From: Syngnathus acus
Lineage: Eukaryota; Chordata; Actinopteri; Syngnathiformes; Syngnathidae
DNA: 64,000 nucleotides
Reading direction: 5' to 3'
NCBI RefSeq assembly: GCF_901709675.1
Contig: NC_051088.1
Span: forward strand, 11,511,693 to 11,575,692
Position 1 is the first letter of the stretch, and the number at the start of each line of letters is the position of its first letter. Shown here in pieces: positions 1 through 10,531 of the stretch. Made by a program: the position numbers and the translations under genes. A model generated the notes under the pieces. It was not told the origin of the DNA and did not search any database. It was given only the letters and a program-made list of their open reading frames with translations.

Positions 1-1037
1 TTCTGCACATGGGACTTGACAGACACCTCTGTCACCTTTATCTATCAAATGCATTCACTCCCAGATTGCATCACAAGTGGGACGGCAACTCTTTTGTGGA
101 GTTTAATGCCTGACATGAGTGTGTGGACTCATAGTTTAACACATAGTTTTACACTTTGCAGCTTGAACTAATTATCTGTCAACAGGATTGTGAAACATTT
201 GATGCAATATCCTGTTTTCATTTGTTAAAGGCAAAGGTGAGAAAAACTTATTTGCTAGTTTTGCGGAGTCTCTAATTTATTTTTGCACTTTTGTGAGAGT
301 TACATGTGGTAAAGTGTTATCTTGTGTGTTAGTCTTGGTGCTGAACTCTACAATAAATGTTATGTTTATCTGTACGTGATTGTATTTTGTCAGTCGCTTG
401 TCTCCTTTTGTGACATTATGCAGTTTTTTTTTCAAGTAAAATGTCATGGAGTACTGTCATAAAAATACCAAGAATAATAGTACACACCCCATTTCTTGTC
501 TTGCTGAATTTAGCCAGTTTGAGAGAGCATCCCTGTGTCATGCGAGTAAGCAGCTCAACATCGGGTCCCACATATTGTGCTGTGTGCTCTTTGTTTTTTA
601 ATTTTATACCTAATGGGTAGGTACCTATTTGTTTTTTAATTTTATATTTAATACCCTCTATTTACGGAGGATAGGAATTCAGTCAGCCCTGACACAAATA
701 ATTGCCCCCCCTCCATTAAATTAAGCTAAATAAATCCGTGCCCACCAGAGGGCGCCAGATGTTCAACTTCAGCGACGGAGCATTGCAACAGAATATACCT
801 GGATGAGACAAAAGACAAAAAGTTTCATCTCCTGAATAAGAAATATATCCATATAAAATATGAAATACTATATATTAAATTCAATCGTAGTACACACAGT
901 GTTGATGTATCTAAATGTGTCCCAAATAAAGCATCTGAATAAAAAACAGGTCTGATTTTTTATTTAAGTAAAAATATTCCTGTATCAGCAGACAAAAAAG
1001 ACATGATATACAGGTCTGTTGGAAAAATACATCTACA
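1..1037. other. Intergenic region downstream of irx7
   Basis: I see no convincing coding exon here. A plus-strand AATAAA at 352-357 is followed by a T/G-rich stretch, as expected for a polyadenylation region. This could be the 3' end of a plus-strand gene lying outside the window, converging on irx7. That is inference from a short signal. A perfect CTCF consensus at 742-755 is listed separately. Confidence 0.4.
742..755 (+). promoter_or_regulatory. CTCF-type insulator motif
   Basis: The 14 bases CCACCAGAGGGCGC match the vertebrate CTCF core consensus CCASYAGRKGGCRS at every position. The motif lies about 415 bases past the irx7 stop codon, between irx7 and a possible convergent neighbour, a plausible place for a domain boundary. 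The match is seen directly. Binding is inference. Confidence 0.5.
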
Positions 1038-1043
1038 TTTATT
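1038..1043 (-). terminator. Candidate irx7 polyadenylation signal
   Basis: The minus strand reads AATAAA here, about 130 bases beyond the irx7 stop codon, which gives a short 3' UTR. Part of the following sequence is A/T-rich. No other AATAAA was noticed between the stop and this one. Confidence 0.45.
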
Positions 1044-1169
1044 TACATTAAAAACTTCTTTGGTCTGGAAACAGATTTCCAGGGATGAGCTCCGATCCCT
1101 GTCGTCTGAGAGGTTAAAGTGCATCAATAGTGGACATTGTCTAAGGGTTGTGAAGGGTAGGGGATGTCA

Positions 1170-1877
1170 TTAGTGGATTTCGTGGGCAGTGTAACAGGCT
1201 GGCAACAGGCACGCGCTTCGGGAGGCCCACTCGGCCCACATTTTCCCCGCGGACTGGTATGCGTGCTCCGCTGGTTTCTTCAGCGTCTCTGATGTGGCGG
1301 TCTCAGCCAGTGACCAGATTTTGGGCTTTGGAGTGTCTGCTTGTTTGCTCTTCGCAGGTGAGGGCGTGTGATGGGCCTCCACAGGCGCGCCCTCGCCCCC
1401 ATCTTGTGACGTCACTCCCACGTCCGCCGCGGCTTCCGGCACACTCTCGACACCCGGCCGCTCCGACTCGTCTACGGCGTTTGTGTCGCACTTCCTCAGA
1501 GCCTCTTCCTCCTCTTCCTCTTCGTCCTCACTCTCCTCTTCCTCGTCTGACTTGGACCTGGAGGAGGCCCAGCTGACACGGTTCTCCTTCTTGAGGCGGC
1601 GGCGCGCATTGGCGAACCAGGTGGAGACCTGTGTCAGGCTCATCTTGGTGATGATGGCCAGCATGACCTTTTCACCCTTGGTGGGGTACGGGTTCTTCAG
1701 GTGCTCGCCCAGCCACGCCTTCAGCGCCCCCGTGCTTTCACGAGTGGCCACCTTGGCCACCCCGCGCCCGGGCTCCTCTGCTGGGCTGGGTCTGAAGGGC
1801 GGGAAGAAGGGGCCCCCGCGGGCCAGCAGCGCGTGGTAGTAAGGGGAGACGGCGGTCTTCAGGTCAAAGGTATTGCC
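1170..1877 (-). CDS. irx7: irx7 coding exon 2 (homeodomain to stop)
   Basis: The exon opens with [20 protein letters not shown] and contains the complete homeodomain, the acidic tract and the C-terminal Iroquois motif. It ends at a stop codon at 1170-1172. In most Irx genes the homeodomain is also carried on one large internal exon. Here that exon runs to the stop, which makes the gene simpler than its paralogues. Confidence 0.85.
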   Translation of the reverse strand, partial: GNTFDLKTAVSPYYHALLARGGPFFPPFRPSPAEEPGRGVAKVATRESTGALKAWLGEHLKNPYPTKGEKVMLAIITKMSLTQVSTWFANARRRLKKENRVSWASSRSKSDEEEESEDEEEEEEEALRKCDTNAVDESERPGVESVPEAAADVGVTSQDGGEGAPVEAHHTPSPAKSKQADTPKPKIWSLAETATSETLKKPAEHAYQSAGKMWAEWASRSACLLPACYTAHEIH

Positions 1878-3437
1878 CTGGGAATGAGACACACAGTTAG
1901 TAACATGAAGCCAACACAAATCGCATCACAGTAGAAATAAAAGTAGTGCTTTGTCCCCACCTTGGTACTAAGGAAGTAACGACACAGTATGTTAAAGTCG
2001 GTTGACAGGAACTTCATTTAGACAAAAGCAGTGCTTTGCCATAATGACTTGAAGAGCTTCATTTAGGCAAAGTGAAAGCTTAACCTCCATCATGCAATAT
2101 CTGTGGACAATTATGAACGTAGACCTAGTCATGTTTTGTAAACTTTGACCCCGAAACCTCCTCAGTACAGCTCTGTGGAAAGTTAGGAATACTTTGGCCA
2201 CAGTACCAGTTTGACCATTTAACAATTTAATGGGCGATGCACAAAAAGTCTCAAGTACACATACCTGAAATCAAACAGGAAATCTAAAGTTTAGCATTCA
2301 TTCCTATTTATTATTACAATGATCTTTAATAGATCCTTATATTTCTATGCTTTTTAAATTTTCCTCTACAAGCTAACTGCAAGTTCACGGTCAAACTACA
2401 AAAGTATACATTCTATGGAATGCATTTGCTTTTGTTTTTCGCTTTTTTGGTGGGGGGGGGGGGGGGGGGGCATTTTTAAAAGGCAGGCATTCCTGATAGA
2501 CTAAATTGTTATATATTTGTCTAGATTTGTATCTATTTTAATTTGTGTTTTTTCTTGTATTGACCGTCAAAAGTACATTGTTGTATTCATGCATTTGTAA
2601 CAAAGTATTCTGTAACGTTGGCACTTTGGGAGGACAAGCGCATCACAATGCGGTGCTAATACGTTGTGCTATACCAAGATAAGAGACAATAGAATGGAAT
2701 GAGGACAATTTTGCAACCTAGTCTAGTTTTTCTTTTTTTTTATATATTGTTTTATTTTCTACTTTTGATTCTTGAAAAACAAACTTGTGATTGCTTAGTA
2801 ATTCACAGCTTTTCATTTGACTCTCAAATTTATTTAATTTATTTAAGTTTCAAATTTATAATTGACACATTCTTACATATACATATTTAGGCTAATGCGT
2901 GAATGAGATATTTAAGTAAAAATACAAGTAGAGTACCTTAAAAGGTCAACCTTTATCATTTCAATTGAGTGTTTAAGTCATGGTCTGTCACGTGCTGGGT
3001 ATGAAAAGTTACTTTCTGATATCAAATAAAATTAACAAAAGATGTTGGTTAGTAAAAGGATTTTGAGCACAGAGTTTGATTCTGGCATTCATTATGATTT
3101 TATTTTTGCAAGCAGTAACATGTAGTATTTGAGTAAATGGATGCATTTTATTTGGAGAATTTAGCGGGGTAAATGTAAAAATGCCCAGAAATGTAGTCAA
3201 TTATTGATATGTGAAAATTCCAAGTACAACACTGCTCACCAGGTGCGTGACGTGTCTGTGGTGGTGGTGGGCTGCCAAGGGGATCAAGTTGTATCCGTGT
3301 AGTCCCGAGTAGGAGACGGGGACGCTGAGGTGCTGTTGCTGTGCCCCCAGATAGCCGGGGCTGAGGGGGCCCATGGCCATCATCCCCATGCTACGGTCCA
3401 CGAAGAACGCACCAAAGTCGGGCGGTGAAGCTGGCAT
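1170..3437 (-). CDS. irx7: Iroquois-class TALE homeobox transcription factor, Irx7-like (two coding exons)
   Basis: Coding exon 1 is 3240-3437 and exon 2 is 1170-1877. They join in phase 0 (donor GTGAGC, acceptor CCCAG) to give about 301 residues. The homeodomain, roughly residues 108-170, has the three-residue TALE loop ([10 protein letters not shown]) and the Iroquois recognition helix [13 protein letters not shown]. An acidic Asp/Glu/Ser stretch follows directly, as in Irx proteins, and a conserved C-terminal [12 protein letters not shown] motif sits near residues 255-270. It should be a nuclear DNA-binding patterning factor. The protein is far shorter than Irx1-6, and its homeodomain has its own substitutions ([22 protein letters not shown]). 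That fits the short fish paralogue Irx7 and is the reason for the symbol. The start ATG at 3437 is favoured, but the frame stays open upstream. Confidence 0.85.
1878..3239 (-). other. irx7: irx7 intron
   Basis: This 1.36-kb intron is A/T-rich and contains a homopolymer G run at 2452-2470. I see no coding signal in it and no clear transposon ends. Confidence 0.6.
2452..2470. repeat. Poly-G tract in irx7 intron
   Basis: Nineteen consecutive G residues on the plus strand. The true length is uncertain because such runs sequence poorly. Confidence 0.8.
3240..3437 (-). CDS. irx7: irx7 coding exon 1 (N-terminus)
   Basis: This exon encodes 66 residues starting [20 protein letters not shown], then a Gly/Tyr-rich segment and a short His run (HHHHRH) before the splice donor. 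The region is low in charge and of the type that precedes Irx homeodomains. The frame remains open upstream to about 3554, so an upstream start or a 5' exon joined at the acceptor-like CCCGGGCAG near 3519 cannot be excluded. Confidence 0.7.
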
Positions 3438-3502
3438 ATTTCCCTGCGTGTTGTATGGTGAGGTGAAGAAGAGTTGTGGGGCTGCTGCGGGACGTGCGTG
3501 GG

Positions 3503-3510
3503 CTTTTATC
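3503..3510 (-). promoter_or_regulatory. irx7: TATA-like box upstream of irx7
   Basis: The minus strand reads GATAAAAG in a GC-rich setting about 66 bases upstream of the chosen ATG. If used as a TATA element it would give a 5' UTR of about 40 bases. The same stretch can be read as coding sequence continuing the irx7 frame upstream, so the promoter reading is only one of two options. Confidence 0.3.
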
Positions 3511-3559
3511 CCGCCAGCTGCCCGGGGGAGGGTGAAGAGACAAGGGGGGCACAACTGTT

Positions 3560-6500
3560 GACTGACAGGTCAAGCTTTCACTAAATCCCATCAAAGCACT
3601 GCTGTTCCTTTTAGTGTTTGGACGCTCTAATTCAACCTTTAAGTTTGCACAAAATCATCAACATGTTATTGAATTTGATTTGCATACTGCAGTCGTCGAT
3701 CTGCAAAATTGATGCGTGAGTTTTAGTGGCGTCAAAAAGGTTTAAGTAGAGCGCTCTCCTGCTCTCTCTCTGGAAAAGGCACCATTCTAGTTATATTTTA
3801 CATTTATACTTAATTGTTTGTGTTTAATTATATTTTCTCCACGGTAACGCAGTCCGTTTAATACGCTTTGAAAGGTGTATTATGCGTAAAAATCTCAGAA
3901 AGTGACGTATGTATTGTAGCCCATACATTAGTAAATGGCAAATAATAAAGGCGAAGTCTTTGAGATGGTTGTGTTACTTTTTGTGTTGCAGTGTTGCATT
4001 GCTTTGTTAACAATTTGACACGTCTCACGAGTCACGAAAGAAAAAAAAAAAAATGCTAGTGGGTGGGGGTCATATCGCTGCATGTTACTAAATGATGCAG
4101 CACAGCACTTTTCACATGCATGACATGACATAATTGAAATGTATGAATGGTGCACATACGTGTTGTAGCGCATTGTAATTATTTGTACTATTTGTGGAGT
4201 AAACAAAGTGTTCCTTTTGACTTGTTGCTGCTCGGCTATTGTTGTCCTAATGAAAGCAGTTTAGGGGAAACAGGTGTAGACTAATGTATATGATAATTGT
4301 CAGATAACAGATGCTAATGCATGTTGTTGCAAGTTTGCACTTCTGAAAAAGAACATACACGCACAAACGTTGACGTATCTCATGTAGCCAACTTGCTGCA
4401 ATGTGAACTCACACACTTGATTTAATTGTATGACTGAAATGAACCCCAAATATATTCCCATGGTTGAGCCTTACTAATGCAACACAGTACGCAAGAGCTG
4501 CAACACATATTTTTTTAAACAAATATATACAACATATAAAACATATATAATAGATAAGTCATTTCAATTTGTGTAAGTAAAATATGAATTTATCGAAAAG
4601 AAACAATTTTGTTGCTTTTATCTAGTGGGTGTATTTGATTTGAAACAACAGGAGAGTTAGTAACTTCTAATAATTAAATAATTATAATTGTTTTAAATTA
4701 ACCAGTAAAATGTCAAAATATTTATAATTGTGAAAACAAGCATGATTTTTTTCCCCATTAATTTTTAAAACTTGAAAACTGTCGATTTAACGTAACATAA
4801 CTGGAGAGTTAATCAATTCATTAATAATATAATAAATTTAATTTATATAGCTCTTTTCAATGACCCATAGACGGTTTACAGGGAATAAAAAGGGTAGGGA
4901 CGTACAGGAGGGGCGAGACAATAGCATATAGTTAATAACAATAACGACTATTATGAGTCCTTGAACTTAAGTCATCGTCTTGTCAAGTCATGTTGCACAA
5001 TTCCAACTTGAACAGTGTTGCAAAGAAGCTTTAATAAAGCAAGGTGCACTACATTGCAGACCTCAAAAACCTTGAGGATCAACAGCTCCCACATCTTGGA
5101 GGAAGTTTTCCCAGAGTATACCTTTGTCTTTTCACTTCCTGCTGATGCAGAAAAATGACTCAGACTACTTCTATTTTTTTTTTTTTTTTTTGTTTGAGCA
5201 GAAGAGAGGGATAACCAAGGTCACAATAAATGTAGCAAAGTCCTTGGATGTATGAACCCATCACATCTCACAAGGCATCTTTCAACCAAACTCACAGGAC
5301 TTTTTTTCAAAAAGAAAGAATTGAAGAAAATTTCATCTTTGTTCCTATTCACATTCAAAGATTGTTGTATTTAACTTTTAACGGGGTTCGAGACTAACTT
5401 TGTGCATTGGTTCCACCAAACACCAGCACAAAAGTGAGTCCAAAATTTCTACTGCATCATATTCAACACCACAGTTTTATAGGTTTACTTTTTTTTAACA
5501 AAATTTCTGGATGGTGCAGCCTTTGAAGTTGATTTTGTGCAGTTTTCGAATTGACACAAGCAAATTGGATATGTGTTGCATTATATGTAAATGGGAAACC
5601 AGATACAGACATGAAATTAAATTGTGGAAGAGTAAATCCAGCCGAATGTAAACACAACCGGATTGGAAATGTGTCACTTGAAATGTTCATGGATATTAAG
5701 GGTAAAGAAAAACATTTGGGATGGGAGCACAAGGAACAAATGATTCTGTTGGTATGATCCTGGGGTGAAAAAAAATGGGGGATTTATTTGGGCTTGGCCC
5801 GCAAAGCCCTCGAGCAAATTTGTACAGGGACAACAATAGCCAAGTGGAGTAGCAGAAGAAGAAGACAGGGAGGCTAACTGCATCAGGAGAAAACATCTCA
5901 AGACAAACAAGCTCCGGGCAGCTGCCTTTGTCCCATGCTCGGACTCTTCTTTTCATCCTCTTCCTCTTTTTGGGCCCCGATGCAGGTGTCGGTGCTGCTC
6001 CGACGAGTCAGAGCGGCGCTGTTTGCTGTTAGGATGTCGCTCGTTTACAGCGGGGGGAGGCCATAGTAGAGGACCAGGGGGAGGGAAGTGACCAAATGGA
6101 ATCTTGATTGTTCTCCCGGCCTGATGTGATAACATACAAGATAGCTCAAAGGATTAAAAAAAAAAAAAAAAAGTGTCCCTGGGAAGACCAAGACCAGAGA
6201 TAAGACATGGGAAAGTGTCATATCACTTGAAATCTCGTGGTTATTGGCAAAATAGATACGTAAACAAAAAATACAAATGATCAAAAGTTGTATATTAAAA
6301 AAGAAAAAAAGAAATGATTTTATTTTGTTAGTCCCACTAATTGCACAAACATATTTAACCATTAAGTCGACATTTCATTTTGGGGAGTTTTTTTATTTTT
6401 AATATATACAGTATACTGAAAAATATTGGGGAAAATAAAATATCAAGATTTGTCAACGCATGTATGCAAAAATGAAGTTTAGTAGAGGAAACAAGTTCAG

Positions 6501-7134
6501 AAGCCCATCTCATTTAAAAAAGTATTATTGTGTATTATTAATACCATTATTTTTAATTATTCGGAGGCCACTCAGAGTGTGAGCTTCTCCTTTTTCACGC
6601 ACACGGCGCTTATCACCATACTGTCAAATATTGAAATGATGTGTCACTGGGACGTGTTTGGAGGTGTGAAGCCTGTTCAAGGTGGCCGCCAAACGTGTAA
6701 TTAGAAGTGCTCGTCGGCATGCGAGCGCAAGACAACAAGAGACCAAAGCGACAATCCGCAAGAGTTGTCGACACCTTTGCCACCTTGTTAGTTTATTTTT
6801 ACATGCAGGACACGAGTACCAAGACACACAAGTTATTGTCATTGCTGGCTACATTTAAACATGACTTGGTGGATGCGAGCATGTCAAGATCAATGTTGTG
6901 ATTATTGCCGCCATTTGCATGAAATGCTTTACGGCAAATATCCAATTGAGTTGCCTAATGGGATTTCCCTGGGGCAGCAGCACAAATGGGGAGATGGAAG
7001 CAAAGTGTGAATGTTATCAGGCCTTCCCACTTCTATACTATCTAACCCCCTCCCAGAAGACCCCCTTCCATTCTTTGTCCTTTGTCATTGCTCTTATCAG
7101 TACCACTCTATCATTCTTTCAAAATAGTCGTGGC
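3560..7134. other. Intergenic DNA upstream of irx7
   Basis: The sequence is A/T-rich with no supported gene. At 4822-4930 it contains a fragment resembling a common fish interspersed repeat (atttatatag followed by a ctttacag-like stretch). The remainder is unexplained and would be searched for irx7 enhancers. Confidence 0.4.
4822..4930. repeat. Fragment of a fish interspersed repeat
   Basis: The stretch beginning near taatttatatagctctttt and continuing into a gacggtttacag-like segment resembles a repeat tail seen in many teleost genomes. No full element ends are visible, so the family cannot be named. Confidence 0.35.
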
Positions 7135-7330
7135 GTTGAAAGCGCCTGCAAATGTAAGGATGTCTTTGTTTGGGGCCGGACCGAGGTACGCCCCCCACCA
7201 GACCCGCCCCAGGGTGCGGGCTGATTGACGGCCCTCCACTGGGTGAGTGACAGGCGCCATTCATTGGTCCGGGAGGCGATGGCCAGCCGTGACAGGTGGT
7301 GCTGCCCCCAGTGGAATATCATTTCATAAC
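7135..7330. promoter_or_regulatory. Candidate conserved noncoding element between irx7 and sowah
   Basis: This block stands out as GC-rich and non-repetitive in an A/T-rich region. It holds TGATTGACGG, two TGACAGG motifs of the MEIS/TGIF type and an inverted CCAAT. No open frame with gene-like composition covers it. The enhancer role is inference from position and composition. Confidence 0.3.
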
Positions 7331-8079
7331 CGGACGGGATTCTTCTTGTATACCACGTCCTTTATGGTGTGACTGCAAAGCGATGTGTCAATGTGCAAAA
7401 CGAAAAAGAGGATTTTTACTAGTGCACCAAAAATGTTTCGACCCTTTCATGGTGGTGGAGTCATTCACATTATTTTTCATTATTTTTTTTTTTACCAATG
7501 GTCAAACTGGCGACATTTTGACTTTCATGCAAAGATGTCAAAACTATCACCATTCACACCATTAAAAACAACTGACAACTCTGTAATACGCATGCCAGGC
7601 CCATACCATAGTTGGCAAGCTTACGTGTATTTAGCGGAAGTCAGACAAATGAAATAATGTCGCGTATTATTCATTTATAATGCTTTACTTTCATTTTGTC
7701 ACAGAACGGTGTTGACAAATTTTGGTGCAATTTGAGTTGGCGTTACATGTTTTACATCAGTGTACATCGGCCTTATCAAAAACATACATTAAAAGGTCAA
7801 TAGAAATAAAAGTAGATTTTTTTTAAGTCTAAGAGTGTTGCATAATCAAACGGACTTACTCTGCAAGTTACATGACCCATTTGAGACACTTTTTTATCCA
7901 CAAAATAATTTTTGTTTTTTTCGTCATAAATGATCTCACCAGAGATTATCAGCCAATAATTGAGGAGCGTAGTTGGTACAAATAATGTCTCCCAGCTATA
8001 TTAATAAGCAAAACCTCAAAGTTGTCCTGTCAAATCCACGCGGTGCACAAACACAACAAATTGAAGTTCACGCACATGT

Positions 8080-8960
8080 GTTCTCTCCAGCCACTAATGG
8101 GCATCTGTGACATGACATCTACATTCGGGGCCTATTTGTGAAACAATGACAACGAGGAAGCCCGGGACATCGGGCCCTGTGTTTTCCGAGTGGAAATAAC
8201 AAAGGCGAGCGGAGCGCCGGCGGGAGGCTGCGCTCTCATGGAAATGAGCAACCGAAGCGACAATGTAGCGCCTAATCTCTTCAGAGAGGAATCGGTTACA
8301 CAGCAGTATGCAGCCCTCGGTGCTTTTCACTAGAGTCAGCGGGCTATAGAAACAGCAGCAGTCACTCCAACACTCCCCCCACCCGCACACACAGGCGTCA
8401 CGTAGCCACAGGCCTCGCTCTTACAAGCACCAGAAACAAGGTGGGCCCCCCCTCTCCTCAAACAACAGAAGGGATGGAATAAATGGGGCAGAGGGAGGTA
8501 CGGGGGTGCGAGGCCTCAAAGCATGGGATTAGAGTTAATGTGCCTCCCTGGGTTATAATCTCTTCAGAGGGGGACTTTGTTTGAGGGGCTTGAGGGCAGT
8601 AAGATAAGTATCTATTACAGAAACTCCCTCTTATCCCGCCAACATCCCCGCTTCAAAAATGAGGCACAAAAACACTTGCCCTCTTCCCTCCCTTGGTGTC
8701 GTCCGATATCCCGAGATCCGGAGAGCAAGTGCTGCCCTTTTCAGCTAATCAGGAATTAAGATCTGAAGTTGTATGGAGAGTTAGCAGCGTCCATATTTAC
8801 TCCATCTGTGACCAAAAAAGTCAGGTAGTTGAAGAAACGTCGGAGGCGGTGTTACTCGGGGGCCCTTTACACAAAAACTCGTTTTCACTAACAACTCTGA
8901 TCTTGTTTCTAACCAGCAATTATTTTCATCCGAGAAGCATTTTATAAACTTAGGTGATCT
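8080..8960. promoter_or_regulatory. Candidate enhancer block between irx7 and sowah
   Basis: About 900 bases are non-repetitive, moderately GC-rich and carry no gene-like frame. The 14-mer taatctcttcagag occurs at 8273-8286 and again, identically, at 8556-8569. A GGATTA core (OTX/CRX/PITX type) sits between them near 8526, and an AACAAAGG SOX-type site is near 8200. The arrangement suggests a homeodomain-responsive enhancer serving irx7, but only cross-species alignment could establish this. Confidence 0.35.
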
Positions 8961-9599
8961 ATCTCACCCCACCATGCCTTCTTTGCGTCACTGGCTTGTC
9001 AGCATCCTCTTGAGTATGAGGTAAAACTTTCGTGCCTGTGTCCGTGCGTAGCCCACTGCAGCTAATACAATTTTAAAGACACTAGGAGGTGAATTTAGTA
9101 GAAAATAGTTCAATACATATAAACAATGTATTTATATTGTTTAAACAACAGTCACGGTTGGTACAAGTAACTGAGTTACAAATTGCAAGTATCGCCTTTC
9201 AACAGTAAAAAAACCCCAACAGAATTCCCTTTGAAATATAAATTGGCACAGTAACACTGCAAATGGCATCGACAAGTAAAATCTAGCACTAAACTTAATT
9301 AAGGCACTTAATTATCCGATGCCAGCATGAAAACGTTAATTACCATACAAATTCACATCGTCTGAACTCCAAATGGCAGCCAAGTGACACCTTGAGCCAT
9401 CCTCTGACATCAAACTTTGCAGACTTTTGGTTAGTTTTTAGAATGTGTCCCCCCCCTACTCATGCTGTAAATATCCCACTAGTCGTTTGACAGGTCACAA
9501 TTTATGTACATTTTTAGATGATCTTCTTAACCTAGGTATTAAAACCCGAAGGCAATGTGCTAATCACCTAAAATCTACAAGTTAGCGGTATGAAAACAA

Positions 9600-9617
9600 G
9601 GGGGGGGGGGGGGGGGG
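9600..9617. repeat. Poly-G tract
   Basis: About 18 consecutive G residues. The length is unreliable in sequencing. Confidence 0.8.
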
Positions 9618-10185
9618 ACGACAAAAAAGTCACTGCACACAGCTCCCTTCAAGCCAATTATATTTGCTCTCATATCATCTAAGTGCATAAAAAAGTTTAA
9701 CATGGCATAAAATTTAAGAGCTTTCCAGCACACAAGATTGAAAGCTAACTGTGCAGGTATGAGCCAGTACGTAGTGGTTGTTTTGGATCAAATTTGCAGT
9801 TAGTTGAAACTACAGCAATAAAGCATTCACTTTTTAGGCAGTTAATTAGCTTTTCACAATAAAAGCTATTTTTGGTTTAAGGGATTAAAGTGTAAACAGA
9901 AACGCAAGAGAATTCTATAACTTTAAAATGATCCTGAGCTCCAAGGCAAGCTGGTTCTATATGTAACATAAGGCAATATCCATTCAAGTGTAAATACTGA
10001 TGTGGTCACAAAATAATAATAGATACTACAGGTAGAAGCTGTATGGAGGATGTTGGTGTCCACAGATAATTGATGGTTCAAAACCAATGCAGCAATTAAG
10101 CAAAGTGCAAAAGCCGCATTCACAATTAAGCAAATTGTAAAAACTGAATTCAACTTGCAGAACAGTCCTGAGTGTCCATTGTCCC

Positions 10186-10531
10186 TCAGCGTGAAAACTT
10201 CCTGGGTCTGAAGGCGGGAACGGCCAGCTGATGCGTCATCGTCCTCTCTTCCTCGATGGGTTCCAGGTCCTCGGCGGAGCCCCACTTCTTCTTGGACTGG
10301 AAGAGTGACACCAACTTCCTGTTCTTGTTACGCTCTCTGGCCTGGGACACTTGGAATTCGGCTGCTGTGAAAGACAATAAACGGTTAGAGTCGCAAACTT
10401 GCTACTTGACAAGTAGGAAAGTAAAGGGCACTCACGCAGCTCGCAGTCCTCCTCTGGACCTTCTGCTTCTTTCGGATTGAGATAATGCAAAGCAAGATGG
10501 CCACTGTAATCCCTCAAATTCTCCTTAGCAC
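10186..10531 (-). CDS. sowah last two exons (LRDYSG motif, basic tail, stop)
   Basis: Exon 10436-10531 encodes AKENLRDYSGHLALHYLNPK and EAEGPEEDCEL. The RDYSG motif closes the ankyrin domain in SOWAH proteins. The last exon, 10186-10364, encodes a basic segment (RERNKNRKLVSLFQSKKKWG) and ends KFSR at the stop 10186-10188. They join in phase 1. Confidence 0.8.

Noticed and set aside
1259-1839. Plus-strand open frames opposite irx7 exon 2, one with a long serine run
   Set aside because: The serine run is the reverse complement of the irx7 acidic codons. These frames are antisense shadows of the homeobox exon.
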